Positions 1-12,520 of a stretch of 64,000 nucleotides of DNA are shown here, piece after piece; positions within the stretch are counted from its first letter, which is position 1, and each line of letters opens with the position of its first letter. This DNA is from Lateolabrax maculatus (taxonomy: Eukaryota; Chordata; Actinopteri; Acropomatiformes; Lateolabracidae). The translations under genes were made by a program, and so were the position numbers. Under the pieces are notes generated by a model. That model did no database searches. It saw nothing but the letters and a program-made list of their open reading frames with translations, and was not told the DNA's origin. Location: the NCBI GenBank assembly GCA_031216445.1, contig CM062201.1, positions 27,677,501 to 27,741,500 on the forward strand. Direction: 5' to 3'.

Positions 1-510
1 GGAGAGAGGAGAGGAGGGGAGGAGGAGGGGAGGAGAGGGGAGGAGGGGAGGAGGAGAGGAGAGGAGAGGAGGAGGGGAGGAGAGGGGAAGAGGAGAGGAG
101 GAGAGGAGGAGAAGAGAGGAGAGGAGGGGAGGAGAGGAGAGGAGGGGAGGAGGAGAGGAGAGGAGAGGAGGAGGGGAGGAGGAGAGAGGAGAGGAGGGGA
201 GGAGGAGAGGAGGGGAGGAGGAGAGGAGGGGAGGAGAGGGGAGGAGGAGAGGAGGAGGAGAGAGGAGAGGAGGGGAGGAGAGCGGAGGAGGAGGGGAGGA
301 GAGGGGAAGAGGGGAGGAGGAGAGGAGAGGAGGAGAGGAGGGGAGGAGAGGAGGGGAGGAGAGGGGAGGAGGGGAGGAGGGGAGGAGGAGAGGGGAGGAG
401 GGGAGGAGGAGAGGAGGAGGAGAGAGGAGAGGAGGGGAGGAGAGGAGGAGAGGAGAGGAGAGGAGAGACGACAGGAGAGGAGAGGAGGGGAGGGGAGGAG
501 GAGAGGAGCG
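1..510. repeat. Purine-only GGA/GGGGA low-complexity tract
   Basis: About 500 bases built almost only of G and A on the plus strand, from variable GAGGA, GGGGA and GGAGA units. It starts at the window edge and ends just before an fgd1 exon. In fgd1 (minus strand) it is a polypyrimidine stretch in the intron downstream of the exon at 518-666. Such tracts can form triplex or G-rich structures; that is inference. Confidence 0.9.
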
Positions 511-517
511 TCCTCAC

Positions 518-3500
518 CACTCCTCCATGCGTTTCTGCAGCGCCGGCAGCAGAAACTGCTGATGGAAACAGTAGATGGAGCAGATGTTGGAGAAGATTCC
601 CTGAACGACGTCGCAGGGGAAGGAGGAGCGAGACCGAGCCTCCTCCAGGAGTCGGGCACAGAAGACCTGCGGGAGGACAAACAGACATTCAACAGTTCGG
701 TTTCCATGGTAACAGGGGTGGGAAACGGCTGCTCAGTTTGTGAAGGTCGGAGGTCACGGCAGGTGACTCACCTGGTCCAGGAGGTGGAGCTTAGAGACGT
801 AGGCGGTCTCCGTGTGCAGCAGCTCATTGGCGATGTTGAAGACCCTCTGCTGGACAGACAGCTGGACGGACGGAGAGACAGGTGAGCATGACATCAGCAG
901 GTGATCACAGGTAACTACAGGTAACTAAAAGTAACTACAGGTAACTACAGGTGATCACATGTAACTAAAGGTAACTACAGGTAACTACAGGTGATCACAT
1001 GTAACTAAAGGTAACTACAGGTAACTACAGGTGATCACATGTAACTAAAGGTAACTACAGGTAACTACAGGTGATCACATGTAACTAAAGGTAACTACAG
1101 GTAACTACAGGTGATCACAGGTACCTACACAGGATCACAGGTACCTACACAGGATCACAGGTGACTACAGGTGACTACAAGTAACTACAGGCGATTACAG
1201 GTAACTACAGGTGATCACAGGTAACTACAGGTAACTAGAGGCAATTACAGGTAACTACAGGTGATCACAGGTAACTACAGGTAACTAGAGGCGATTACAG
1301 GTAACTACAGGTGATCACAGGTAACTACAGGTGATCACAGGTACCTACACAGGATCACAGGTAAGCACAAGTAACTACAGGCGATTACAGGTAACTACAG
1401 GTGATCACAGGTAACTACAGGTAACTACATGTGCTCACAGGTAACTACAGGTGAACACAGGTAACTTAAGGTAACTACAGGTAACTACAGGTGATCACAG
1501 GTACCTACACAGGATCACAGGTACCTACACAGGATAACAGGTGACTACAGGTGACTACAAGTAACTACAGGCGATTACAGGTAACTACAAGTAACTACAG
1601 GCGATTACAGGTAACTACAGGTGATCACAGGTAACTACAGGTAACTACAGGCGATTACAGGTAACTACAGGTGATCACAGGTAACTACAGGTAACTACAT
1701 GTGCTCACAGGTAACTACAGGTGAACACAGGTAACTTAAGGTAACTACAGGTAACTACAGGTGATCACAGGTACCTACACAGGATCACAGGTACCTACAC
1801 AGGATAACAGGTGACTACAGGTGACTACAAGTAACTACAGGCGATTACAGGTAACTACAAGTAACTACAGGCGATTACAGGTAACTACAGGTGATCACAG
1901 GTAACTACAGGTAACTACAGGCGATTACAGGTAACTACAGGTGATCACAGGTAACTACAGGTAACTAGAGGCGATTACAGGTAACTACAGGTGATCACAG
2001 GTAACTACAGGTGATCACAGGTACCTACACAGGATCACAGGTAAGTACAAGTAACTACAGGCGATTACAGGTAACTACAGGTGATCGCAGGTAACTACAG
2101 GTAACTACATGTGCTCACAGGTAACTACAGGTGAACACAGGTAACTACAGGTGATCACAGGTAACTACAGGTGATCACAGGTAACTAAAGGTAACTACAG
2201 GTAACTACAGGAAATTACAGGCACTAAAGGTAGCTACGTGATCACACGTAACTACAGGTAACTACAAGTAACTACAGGTGATCGCAGGTAACTACAGGTG
2301 ATCACACGTAACTACAGGTAACTACAGGTGATCACACGTAACTACAGGTAACTACAAGTAACTACAGGTGATCGCAGGTAACTACAGGTAACTACAGGTA
2401 ACTACAGGTAACTACAGGTGTTAAAACTCCTGCCTGTCTGTCTCTACCTGTCTCACCTCAGCAGAGTCCTGTCTGTCTGTCTTGGGGGGGGCCAGCACCA
2501 GTGTCAGCTCAGCCTCCTCCTCCTCCAGGTCACTGTCTCCCTCCTCAGAGAACTCCCTCCTCCTTCTGGCTCCGCCCTGCGCCTCCCCCTCTTCCCCCTC
2601 CCCTCCCTCCCCCGCGTACGAGGAGGAGCTGGAGAGGCGGGGTAGGAGGGCGGGGCTGCAGGGGTAAGCCACGCCCCCTTCGTCCACGCCGACAAAGCAG
2701 AGCTCCTCGCTGTGCGACGGAGAGCTGATGCTGTCGATGCCGCTGTCCCGATTGGCCAGTTTTCCGTCCGTCTGCGAGGAGGGGAGGGACAGTCGCTCGG
2801 AGTGGAGCTCTGATTGGTCGAGCGGTGGCGCCTGCTGCTGTTGTTGCTCCCTCATCTCCACAGTAACCACGTCATCTTCCAAGTGTTTTTCTGAGGCACT
2901 GTAACCAGACTCCTTGGAGAGACGCTTCTGATGGAGGTCGTCTCGACACGCCGCCGCCAGCTCTTCATCATCATCATCATCATGTTCATGGTCGTCATGC
3001 AGGGCACCATCTCCCTCCTCCCCCTCAACCCCCAGTGTGATGTCATCATGACCTTTGAGCTCGGAGGGTGGCTCCTCATCAGGTTGGGGAGGGGCGGGCG
3101 ATGATGATGATGGGGGTGATGAAGGTCGGGAGGAGACGGGGTCGGGGAGGCGGGGACACAGAGCCCCCCCTGTGATGTCAGGAACCACGATGATCTGCTC
3201 GCTGCAAGCACACACACACACACGCATTTATATATAGATTTTGTATTTTTAAAATAAATAAAATCTTTAAGAAGTCTTTAATGATGACATCATTCCACTT
3301 CTGACCAATCAGAACTCACCGCTCAAACTTCTCAATGAGTGAGAGGACGCAGGTGGGGGAGGCGGTGCCGTCGGCACGGGTTGGTGGAGTCCGGCCCCCC
3401 CGGGGGTCTGCTGGGAGGGGCCTGCAGGGCGGGGGAGGGGGGAGGGGCTTGTCTGGAGCCCGGGGGCGTGGCCTCGACACACCCACCTGCTGCTGGAGGT

Positions 3501-4191
3501 GGGGGGGCTTCGGGGGGACTGTGGAGGGCGGGATCATAAACTCATTACTGTCTTCAATAATGAAGTAAAATAAATGTAAATATTAAAATGAAATAAAGTT
3601 TGTTACCCTGAGGTTTGGGTCCGGGCAGCGGCGGCCTGCTCTTGTTCGCTGGTGTTATTGTGGTAGCTGGCAGCTCTGGCGGCCCCGTGTCGTTGACCAG
3701 CAGAAGCCCGTTAGCGGAGCCGCGGCGCTCCATTAGCTCCACTTCTCCCTCCAGGGAGGCGGGGCCTGATGAGGAGGGGCTGGGCCCCGGGTCGGAGCTG
3801 GGCTGCTGGGGAGCGTCAGTGTCCGGCGCCCCCTGGTGACCGCACGGTGAGCAGGACGGCTCCAGAGAGAGACTCTTAGTCAGCAAGCTGGGACTGGAGG
3901 AAGAGGAGGGACCTGGGGGGGATAGGTCAGATTAATGATCACATGGCATAAAGCCACGCCCACAGACTACCAAAATAAAAGCCTTTTGTTGTCATGAGAA
4001 ACAAAACAAAACAAACGAGTTGTGTTTCAAAGAAGAAGAAACCTCTTCTACAGTTGACCAATGACAGACAGACAGACATACAGAGAGGCAGACAGGCAGG
4101 CGGAGAGACAGAGAGACAGAAAGACGGACAGACAGACAGTTTGTGGCTGGCAGGAGGAAATCAGCTGATTGTAAAAATAACCCCCCCCCCC

Positions 4192-4222
<31 letters not shown>

Positions 4223-5345
4223 AGCTTCCACATGAGGTCTCTGGCTGTTGCAGCAGGACAGAAATAAACTCAACATGGAGGACAGAGAGAGACGGGACAT
4301 TTGTGGTCTGTTACAGCTGCAGCTCATTGGCTAAAAGGAATCATTTAAAACAACAATATCAGATCAATAGACTGTGCAGGTCTCAGTGTGAACCGGTTGC
4401 GGTCCTGAACTGACCCGCATGCACACAAGCTGTCACACGGAGTTAAACATTGACGCCACTGAAGTCAGCGTTTGATTTGTACATTGGTGTGCAGAGGAAG
4501 CCAGCGAATATGTGAGGCGAGGACACACTGCTGCTCCTTCTGTATGGCAGTGTGTGGATGTGGAGTCGGAGCCGGGGTGCCGGGACTGGGACCTGAACGG
4601 CTTCACAGGAACACATTTCATTCCAAAAGCAACAAGGGCTCCTTTAACTCCATCCGTCAGCGCCTCCACAAGACTCAAGACTGGACTCTTGGTTGAGATG
4701 GGGGGGCTGTGTGTCGCGTCCAAAGAACGCTGCTGAAACCAGGAGAATATCTGCACATCACACACGACTTAATGGGAAAATACTTTGACAATAAGTCCTG
4801 ATTCAGGATATAAACATGCTGTTTACACCTGTATATCATTCAGAATATCGTCTTATTACAATAATAGTGGAACATTAGTGTGACTGGAAACGTGGTGACA
4901 GCTGCTGTTCCTGGTGATTTCAACCTTTTTTCAGAAGCTCTTGTAAATGGACAGAAAGTGTTGATTTGAACGTTTCAGATCTTTCATGTTTTCAGCTGAT
5001 TTATTTTCACTTTTAGCGAACAGTAAACTTGATGAGTCTATCACATCCTTTCATCACTGAACCAGTCACACAAAACTAATTCACAAAGACCTGTTAATGC
5101 TCTTCAAATATTCGGATGATGTATCATCATGATCATGGTGTATCAGAAACCTGTCAGATCATCAATACTGCAGCAGCAGCAGCAGCAGCAACATCTGCTG
5201 TGGATAAATGTATTAATTATTGAAGAATATTGAGAATATTTTCTGATTTGTGTGTGTGTGTGTGTATGTGTGTGTGTGTGTGTACAGATGTGAACATGAT
5301 GGAAGAGGTCATGGGAAAACATCAACAGGCTAATTTAAAGCAGAT

Positions 5346-5382
<37 letters not shown>

Positions 5383-5875
5383 TAGTTATAAAGTTCTATT
5401 AATAACAGTCTCCCTAATTTAACTGAGTTTTTCTTCAGTTCAGTAAATTTTATTCTCTTGTCTGATTCGGGGTGCGTTCCAGTACCAATATTACCACACT
5501 ATTTAGTACGTAGATTGTGTGTCCAATACATAGCACGTCAAATGTAGTATGCCAAAGATACCAGGATGTCCGACTGCATCCGGTCGCATTTTTAAACTGG
5601 GGATTTTGGTGAGAATTACCAGAAAATATTAGGATGTACTTTCCTCGCGTTCATCCCTAGGAAGGTGTGTTTTTACTCTTTGGGAGGACCTAGGCTAGCA
5701 GTTTCCCCCTGCTTCCAGTCTTTGAGCTAAGCTAGGCTAACCAAGTCCTGGACCATCTCTGTACTGGACACACGGACATGGAAGTGATACAGAACCTGTG
5801 AGTCTGGAGAAGACAGATGTGGGACTGTTCCTTTAATATATTCAGCCTGCTGCAGCACCACTGTCACCTTCACAG

Positions 5876-5918
<43 letters not shown>

Positions 5919-8900
5919 GCATGTCAGTGATGCATGTGGAAGCTGCTGCAGCACAGAGCATCTCTGCTGTAGAATCAGATGGAGGCGTTCACATCTCTGT
6001 GTGGAATATAAATGAAGTCTGCGGGGAGTAAATAGTGTTAGAACAAAGATCTTGCGATAATCAACACACATCTTCACACAGACTTCAGTTCTGTCTGTGA
6101 CTGAACTGTCAGAGTCTGAGAGGAGCTTCTACAGGTTCCTCAGGTCGTCGTGGTCAGAGGGCCTCCAGCAAGTTTTAGGGGGCAGTTACAGAAAGGGTTT
6201 TTATTTGCAGCAGCCACCAAGGATCCTCCAGCACTACAGGCTGTTGCTAGGTCACTATAGCCTGTCTCACATCACATTTATTTTAACAAAGAAACAGTAA
6301 CAAATCAAAGTTTTACTACATGATGGGTCAACACACGTGTCACTCCTTTCCCCTCAGTGTTTGTTTACTGGGCCTCACTCGAAACCGACGCTCCACGTAG
6401 GGATGAAAACGCCGCTGCAGACGGGATCTGTTGCTGGAATAAAGTCCTGCGTCCTGCGCCTGAAGGCAGTAGTGATGTTTTAAAATATGTTAGCAGAGAC
6501 AAAAAGTCCAGCAATGCCCGGGGACAGTCTACAGGCTGTCTACAGTCTATAGGATCTCTACAGGCGGTTTACAGTCTACAGGCGGTCTAAAGGCAGTCTA
6601 CAGTCTACAGGCAGTCTACAGGTGGTCTACAGTCTATAGGCTGTCTACAGGTGGTCTACAATCTACAGGCTGTCTACAGGCAGTCTACAGGCGGTGTACA
6701 GTCTACAGGCAGTCTAAAGGCGGTCTACAGTCTACAGGCAGTCTACAGGTGGTCTACAGTCTACAGGCTGTCTACAGGTGGTCTACAATCTACAGGCTGT
6801 CTACAGGCAGTCTACAGGCGGTCTACAGTCTACAGGCGGTCTACAGTCTACAGGCTGTCTACAGGCTGTCTACAGGCTGTCTACAGGCGGTGTACAGTCT
6901 ACATGGGGTCTACAGGCGGTCTACAGTCTACAGGCAGTCTACAGGCAGTCTACAGTCTACAGGCTGTCTACAGGCAGTCTACAGTCTACAGGCTGTCTAC
7001 AGGCTGTCTACAGGCTGTCTACAGGCGGTGTACAGTCTACATGGGGTCTACAGGCAGTCTACAGTCTACAGGCAGTCTACAGGCAGTCTACAGTCTACAG
7101 GCTGTCTACAGGCTGTCTACAGTCTACAGGCGGTCGACAGTCTACAGGCTGTCTACAGGCGGTGTACAGTCTACATGGGGTCTACAGGCGGTCTACAGTC
7201 TACAGGCAGTCTACAGGCAGTCTACAGTCTACAGTCTGTCTACAGGAGGTCTACAGTCTACAGGCAGTCTACAGGCGGTGTACAGGCGGTGTACAGTCTA
7301 CAGGCTGTCTACAGGCTGTCTACAGGCGGTGTACAGTCTACAGGGGGTCTACAGTCTACAGGGTGTCTACAGGCTGTCTACCATCTGTCTACCATCTGTC
7401 TACAGGCGGTCTACAGGCGGTCTACAGGAAGTCTACAGGCAGTCTACAGGTGGTCTACAGGCAGTCTACAGGCTGTCTACAGGCGGTTTACAATCTACAG
7501 GTGGTCTACAGGCTGTCTACAGGCTGTCTACAGGCTGTGTACAGTCTACAGGCAGTCTACAGGCTGTCTACAGGCGGTTTACAGTCTACAGGTGGTCTAC
7601 AGGCAGTCTACAGGCTGTCTACAGGCGGTCTACAGGCAGTCTACAGGCTGTCTACAGGCAGTCTACAGTTTACAGGCAGTTTACAGTCTACAGGCTGTCT
7701 ACAGGCGGTCTACAGGCAGTCTACAGGCGGTCTACAATCTACAGGCGGTCTACAGGCAGTCTACAATCTACAGGCTGTCTTCAGACTACAGGCTGTCTGC
7801 AGGCGGTCTACAATTTACAGGCTGTCTACAGTCTACAGGCTGTCTACAGGCTGTCTACAGGCGGTCTACAGGCAGTCTACAGTCTACAGGCAGTCTACAG
7901 GCGGTGTACAGGCTGTCTCCAGGCGGTCTACAGGCGCTGTACAGTCTACAGGCTGTCTACAGGGGGTGTACAGTCTACAGGCTGTCTACAGGCTGTCTAC
8001 CATCTGTCTACCATCTGTCTACAGGCGGTCTACAGGCGGTCTACAGGAAGTCTACAGGCAGTCTACAGGCGGTCTACAGGAAGTCTACAGGCAGTCTACA
8101 GGAGGTCTACAGTCTACAGGCTGTCTACAGGCTGTCTACCATCTGTCTACCATCTGTCTACAGGCGGTCTACAGGCGGTCTACAGGAAGTCTACAGGCAG
8201 TCTACAGGCGGTCTACAGGCTGTCTACAGGCGGTTTACAATCTACAGGCTGTCTACAGGCTGTCTACAGGCTGTCTACAGGCAGTCTACAGGCGGTCTAC
8301 AGGCTGTCTACAGGCGGTTTACAATCTACAGGCGGTCTACAGGCTGTCTACAGGCTGTCTACAGGCAGTCTACAGGCGGTCTACAGGCGGTTTACAATCT
8401 ACAGGCGGTCTACAGGCTGTCTACAGGCTGTCTACAGGCAGTCTACAGGCGGTCTACAGGCGGTTTACAATCTACAGGCGGTCTACAGGCTGTCTACAGG
8501 CGGTCTACAGTCTACAGGCTGTCTACAGGCTGTCTACAGTCTACAGGCTGTCTACAGGCGGTCTACAGTCTACAGGCTGTCTACCATCTGTCTACCATCT
8601 GTCTACAGGCGGTCTACAGGAAGTCTACAGGCTGTCTACAGGCGGTCTACAGGAAGTTTACAGGCAGTCTACAGGCGTTCTACAGGCGGTTTACAATCTA
8701 CAGGCGGTTTACCATCTGTCTACAGGCGGTCTACAGGCTGTCTACAGTCTACAGGCTGTCTACAGGCGGTCTACAGGAAGTCTACAGGCTGTCTACAATC
8801 TACAGGCGACACATACTGAGGATTTTGCATCTGCACATACAAGCATCAGACAGACAGCTGACACAGCATATTATCACCTTCATCATTAACAGTAATTTAA

Positions 8901-9069
8901 GGGTTAACGTTCGCGCGCGCGTGTGTGTGTGTGTGCGCGCGGGGAGGGGGTGTGTCCGTCTGTCTGCAGAAACAGAACACACACAGATGACGGACACCAT
9001 GTCCATCCTGCTGTTCATCCACATCAGCATCTGCGTTTAAAACCACTGGATTATCACACACACATACAC

Positions 9070-9105
<36 letters not shown>

Positions 9106-12100
9106 TCTGACTGATGTCTGTGGATTTGGAGTATCGATCAGCTGATCGGATTATTGAGGCTAACATTCAGCTGATCTGAGAGCTGCACGGACCCACATCT
9201 GCATCATGCAGCCGCGAGCCCACATTCACTGCGGCGAGATGTCGGTCAGTGTGTGCGCGTGCACGACAGCCTGTGAGCGCGCGGATGTCATTCCCAACCC
9301 CCCCGTGATCGGGAATATTATCTTGATTATCATTAATCCCGCATAAAACAGATGGAGATGTGCGGAGGCTGCGGCCGCAGGTCGGTGTGAACAGATGCGG
9401 GCCGGACTCACCTCTGCTCAGGCTGCTTCTGTCCATGTACATCGCGCAGCAAAACACAAATCCGGTCATTAAAGAACACGTTGGTGCGGGGAGAGAGCGG
9501 CTCTCCCGGTACAGCACGGAGAAGAAACCACACACACACACACAGGGGCACGGGCCGGACCGGAGCGGAACGGCTCGGACCCACACACACACCGACGGTC
9601 CGGACCGGCTGACACACCGACAGCAGACCGACAGGCTGCTGCTACTGGACGGACAAGTAGGTTAGATCCGCTCGGTCTGCTTCAGAGGGCTGCCCGGAGA
9701 GAGAGCGGCGGGCGGCGGCAGAGAGAGAGAGGGGCGGGGGGGGTGAGAGAGAGAGGGGGGGGGGGGGGGGGGGGGGACAGGGGGAGAAGGGAGGAGGAGA
9801 GGAGGAGAGGAGGGGGGTTGTGCTGCTTCATGTTGACATCAGCTGTTGGACTGAAGTTGGACTGGTTTAGGACAGAGACAGACAGGTGAGGAGAGAGACG
9901 GACAGAGACAGACAGGTGAGGAGAGAGACAGACAGGTGAGGACAGAGACGGACAGGTGAGGACAGAGACAGACAGGTGAGGAGAGAGACAGACAGGTGAG
10001 GAGAGAGACAGACAGGTGAGGACAGAGACGGACAGGTGAGGACAGAGACAGAGAGGTGAGGAGAGAGACGGACAGGTGAGGACAGAGATGGACAGGTGAG
10101 GAGAGAGACATACAGGTGAGGAGAGAGACGGACAGAGACAGACAGGTGAGGAGAGAGACAGACAGGTGAGGACAGAGACGGACAGGTGAGAGAGACGGAC
10201 AGGTGAGGAGAGAGACAGACAGGTGAGGACAGAAACAAACAGGTGAGGACAGAGACAGACAGATGAGGACAGAGACAAACAGGTGAGGACTGAGACGGAC
10301 AGGTGAGGAGAGAGACGGACAGGTGAGGACAGAGACAGAGAGGTGAGGAGAGAGACGGACAGGTGAGGACAGAGATGGACAGGTGAGGAGAGAGACATAC
10401 AGGTGAGGAGAGAGACGGACAGAGAAAGACAGGTGAGGAGAGAGACAGACAGGTGAGGACAGAGACAGACAGGTGAGGACAGAGACGGACAGGTGAGAGA
10501 GACGGACAGGTGAGGACAGAGACAGACAGGTGAGGACAGAAACAAACAGGTGAGGACAGAGACGGACAGGTGAGGAGAGAGACAAACAGGTGAGGACTGA
10601 GACGGACAGGTGAGGACAGAGACGGACAGGTGAGGAGAGAGACGGACAAGGGAGGACAGAGACAGACAGGTGAGGACAGAGACGGACAGGTGAGGAGAGA
10701 GACGGACAGGTGAGGACAGAGACGGACAGGTGAGGAGAGAGACGGACAGGTGAGGACAGAGACAGAGAGGTGAGGAGAGAGACGGACAGGTGAGGACAGA
10801 AACAAACAGGTGAGGACAGAGATGGACAGGTGAGGAGAGAGACGGACAGGTGAGGACAGAGACAGAGAGGTGAGGAGAGAGACAGACAGGTGAGGACAGA
10901 GACGGACAGGTGAGGAGAGAGACGGACAAGGGAGGACAGAGACAGACAGGTGAGGACAGAGACGGACAGGTGAGGACAGAGACGGACAGGTGAGGAGAGA
11001 GACGGACAGGTGAGGACAGAGACAGAGAGGTGAGGAGAGAGACGGACAGGTGAGGACAGAAACAAACAGGTGAGGACAGAGATGGACAGGTGAGGAGAGA
11101 GACGGACAGGTGAGGACAGAGATGGACAGGTGAGGAGAGAGACGGACAGGTGAGGACAGAGACAGAGAGGTGAGGAGAGAGACGGACAGGTGAGGACAGA
11201 GATGGACAGGTGAGGAGAGAGACATACAGGTGAGGAGAGAGACGGACAGAGACAGACAGGTGAGGAGAGAGACAGACAGGTGAGGACAGAAACAAACAGG
11301 TGAGGAGAGAGACAGACAGGTGAGGACAGAGACGGACAGGTGAGGAGAGAGACAAACAGGTGAGGACTGAGACGGACAGGTGAGGACAGAGACGGACAGG
11401 TGAGGAGAGAGACGGACAAGGGAGGACAGAGACAGACAGGTGAGGACAGAGACGGACAGGTGAGGAGAGAGACGGACAGGTGAGGACAGAGACGGACAGG
11501 TGAACAGTTCCATCCTTGTTTTAGTTTCAGTTTTTAATAAAACTAGTTTCAGTCTAAACGGAGAGAAAAGGACAGACTCTGAGTATCAGGTTCGAACAAG
11601 GTTCTACTGAGTCTCAAAGTCACCTGGCTGTGTATAGGACAGGGGATCAGTCCTGATCAGTCCCCCCCCCCCCCCCGACACACACAAACAACAGTCACAC
11701 TTCCACACCTTCTCTGGTTTCCTTCAGTACTTTCTTTCTCACCTCTACTTCCTGCTTTACTTCCTGCTCTACTTCCTGCTCTCTCACCTCTACTTCCTGC
11801 TTTACTTCCTGCTCTCTCACCTCCACTTCCTGCTCTACTTCCTGCTCTACTTCCTGCTCTCTCACCTCTACTTCCTGCTCGACGAGCTTTCGGAGCACCG
11901 ATTTGCCTCTGAACTGGAGCCTTTAGTGTGGGATCGTACGATCCTGTAGTGCGACTCCAGGAGCGGGAGGAGTTCCTGCAGGCAGGTGCTCAGGTGACCA
12001 TGATCATGTATCATTCATTTAAAATCACTCACGGCTGCTCGTCAGGCTGTTCCCTGCAGCAAAGCAAGCGCTCCTGACCAGAAGACAGCAGAGACACAAA

Positions 12101-12483
12101 GTGGATCTAACTCCACCCCACAGCTGGGTCACAACATGATGATCAAAACAAACACACCCCTGTAGACCAGACAGACGGACAGACAGGGTGATCAAAACAA
12201 GCCCACCCCAAGGTCTTCAATGTCTAACACACCCACACCAGTCACATAAAACAAACACACCCCTTACTGAAGGAGGAGAGTCACGACTGTAGAACAACAA
12301 ATCAAACGCACTCTCACGTAACTGCTGACAGACAGTTAAACTCCACCTGACTGTTTCTCTCTCTGAGGCTACAAAACAAACGCACCCAAACACTTCAACA
12401 CATCTGAGTGAAGGAAAAACAAGCACACCCTGTTATCATCTGGCAGGGGAGGAGATAAAACTACAGGCTGACCTCTGACCACA

Positions 12484-12520
<37 letters not shown>

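Noticed and set aside
898..2420. CRISPR-like array
   Set aside because: Ten-base direct repeats with no unique spacers in a vertebrate intron; this is a minisatellite.
6651..9040. Long plus-strand open frames of about 700 codons in all three frames
   Set aside because: They follow an 11-bp tandem repeat, encode the same peptide in every frame and show no known domain or gene structure.
9682..11513. Minus-strand frames of about 550 codons rich in Leu, Ser and Pro
   Set aside because: A product of the 20-bp minisatellite in fgd1 intron 1; open in all three frames with the same repeat peptide.
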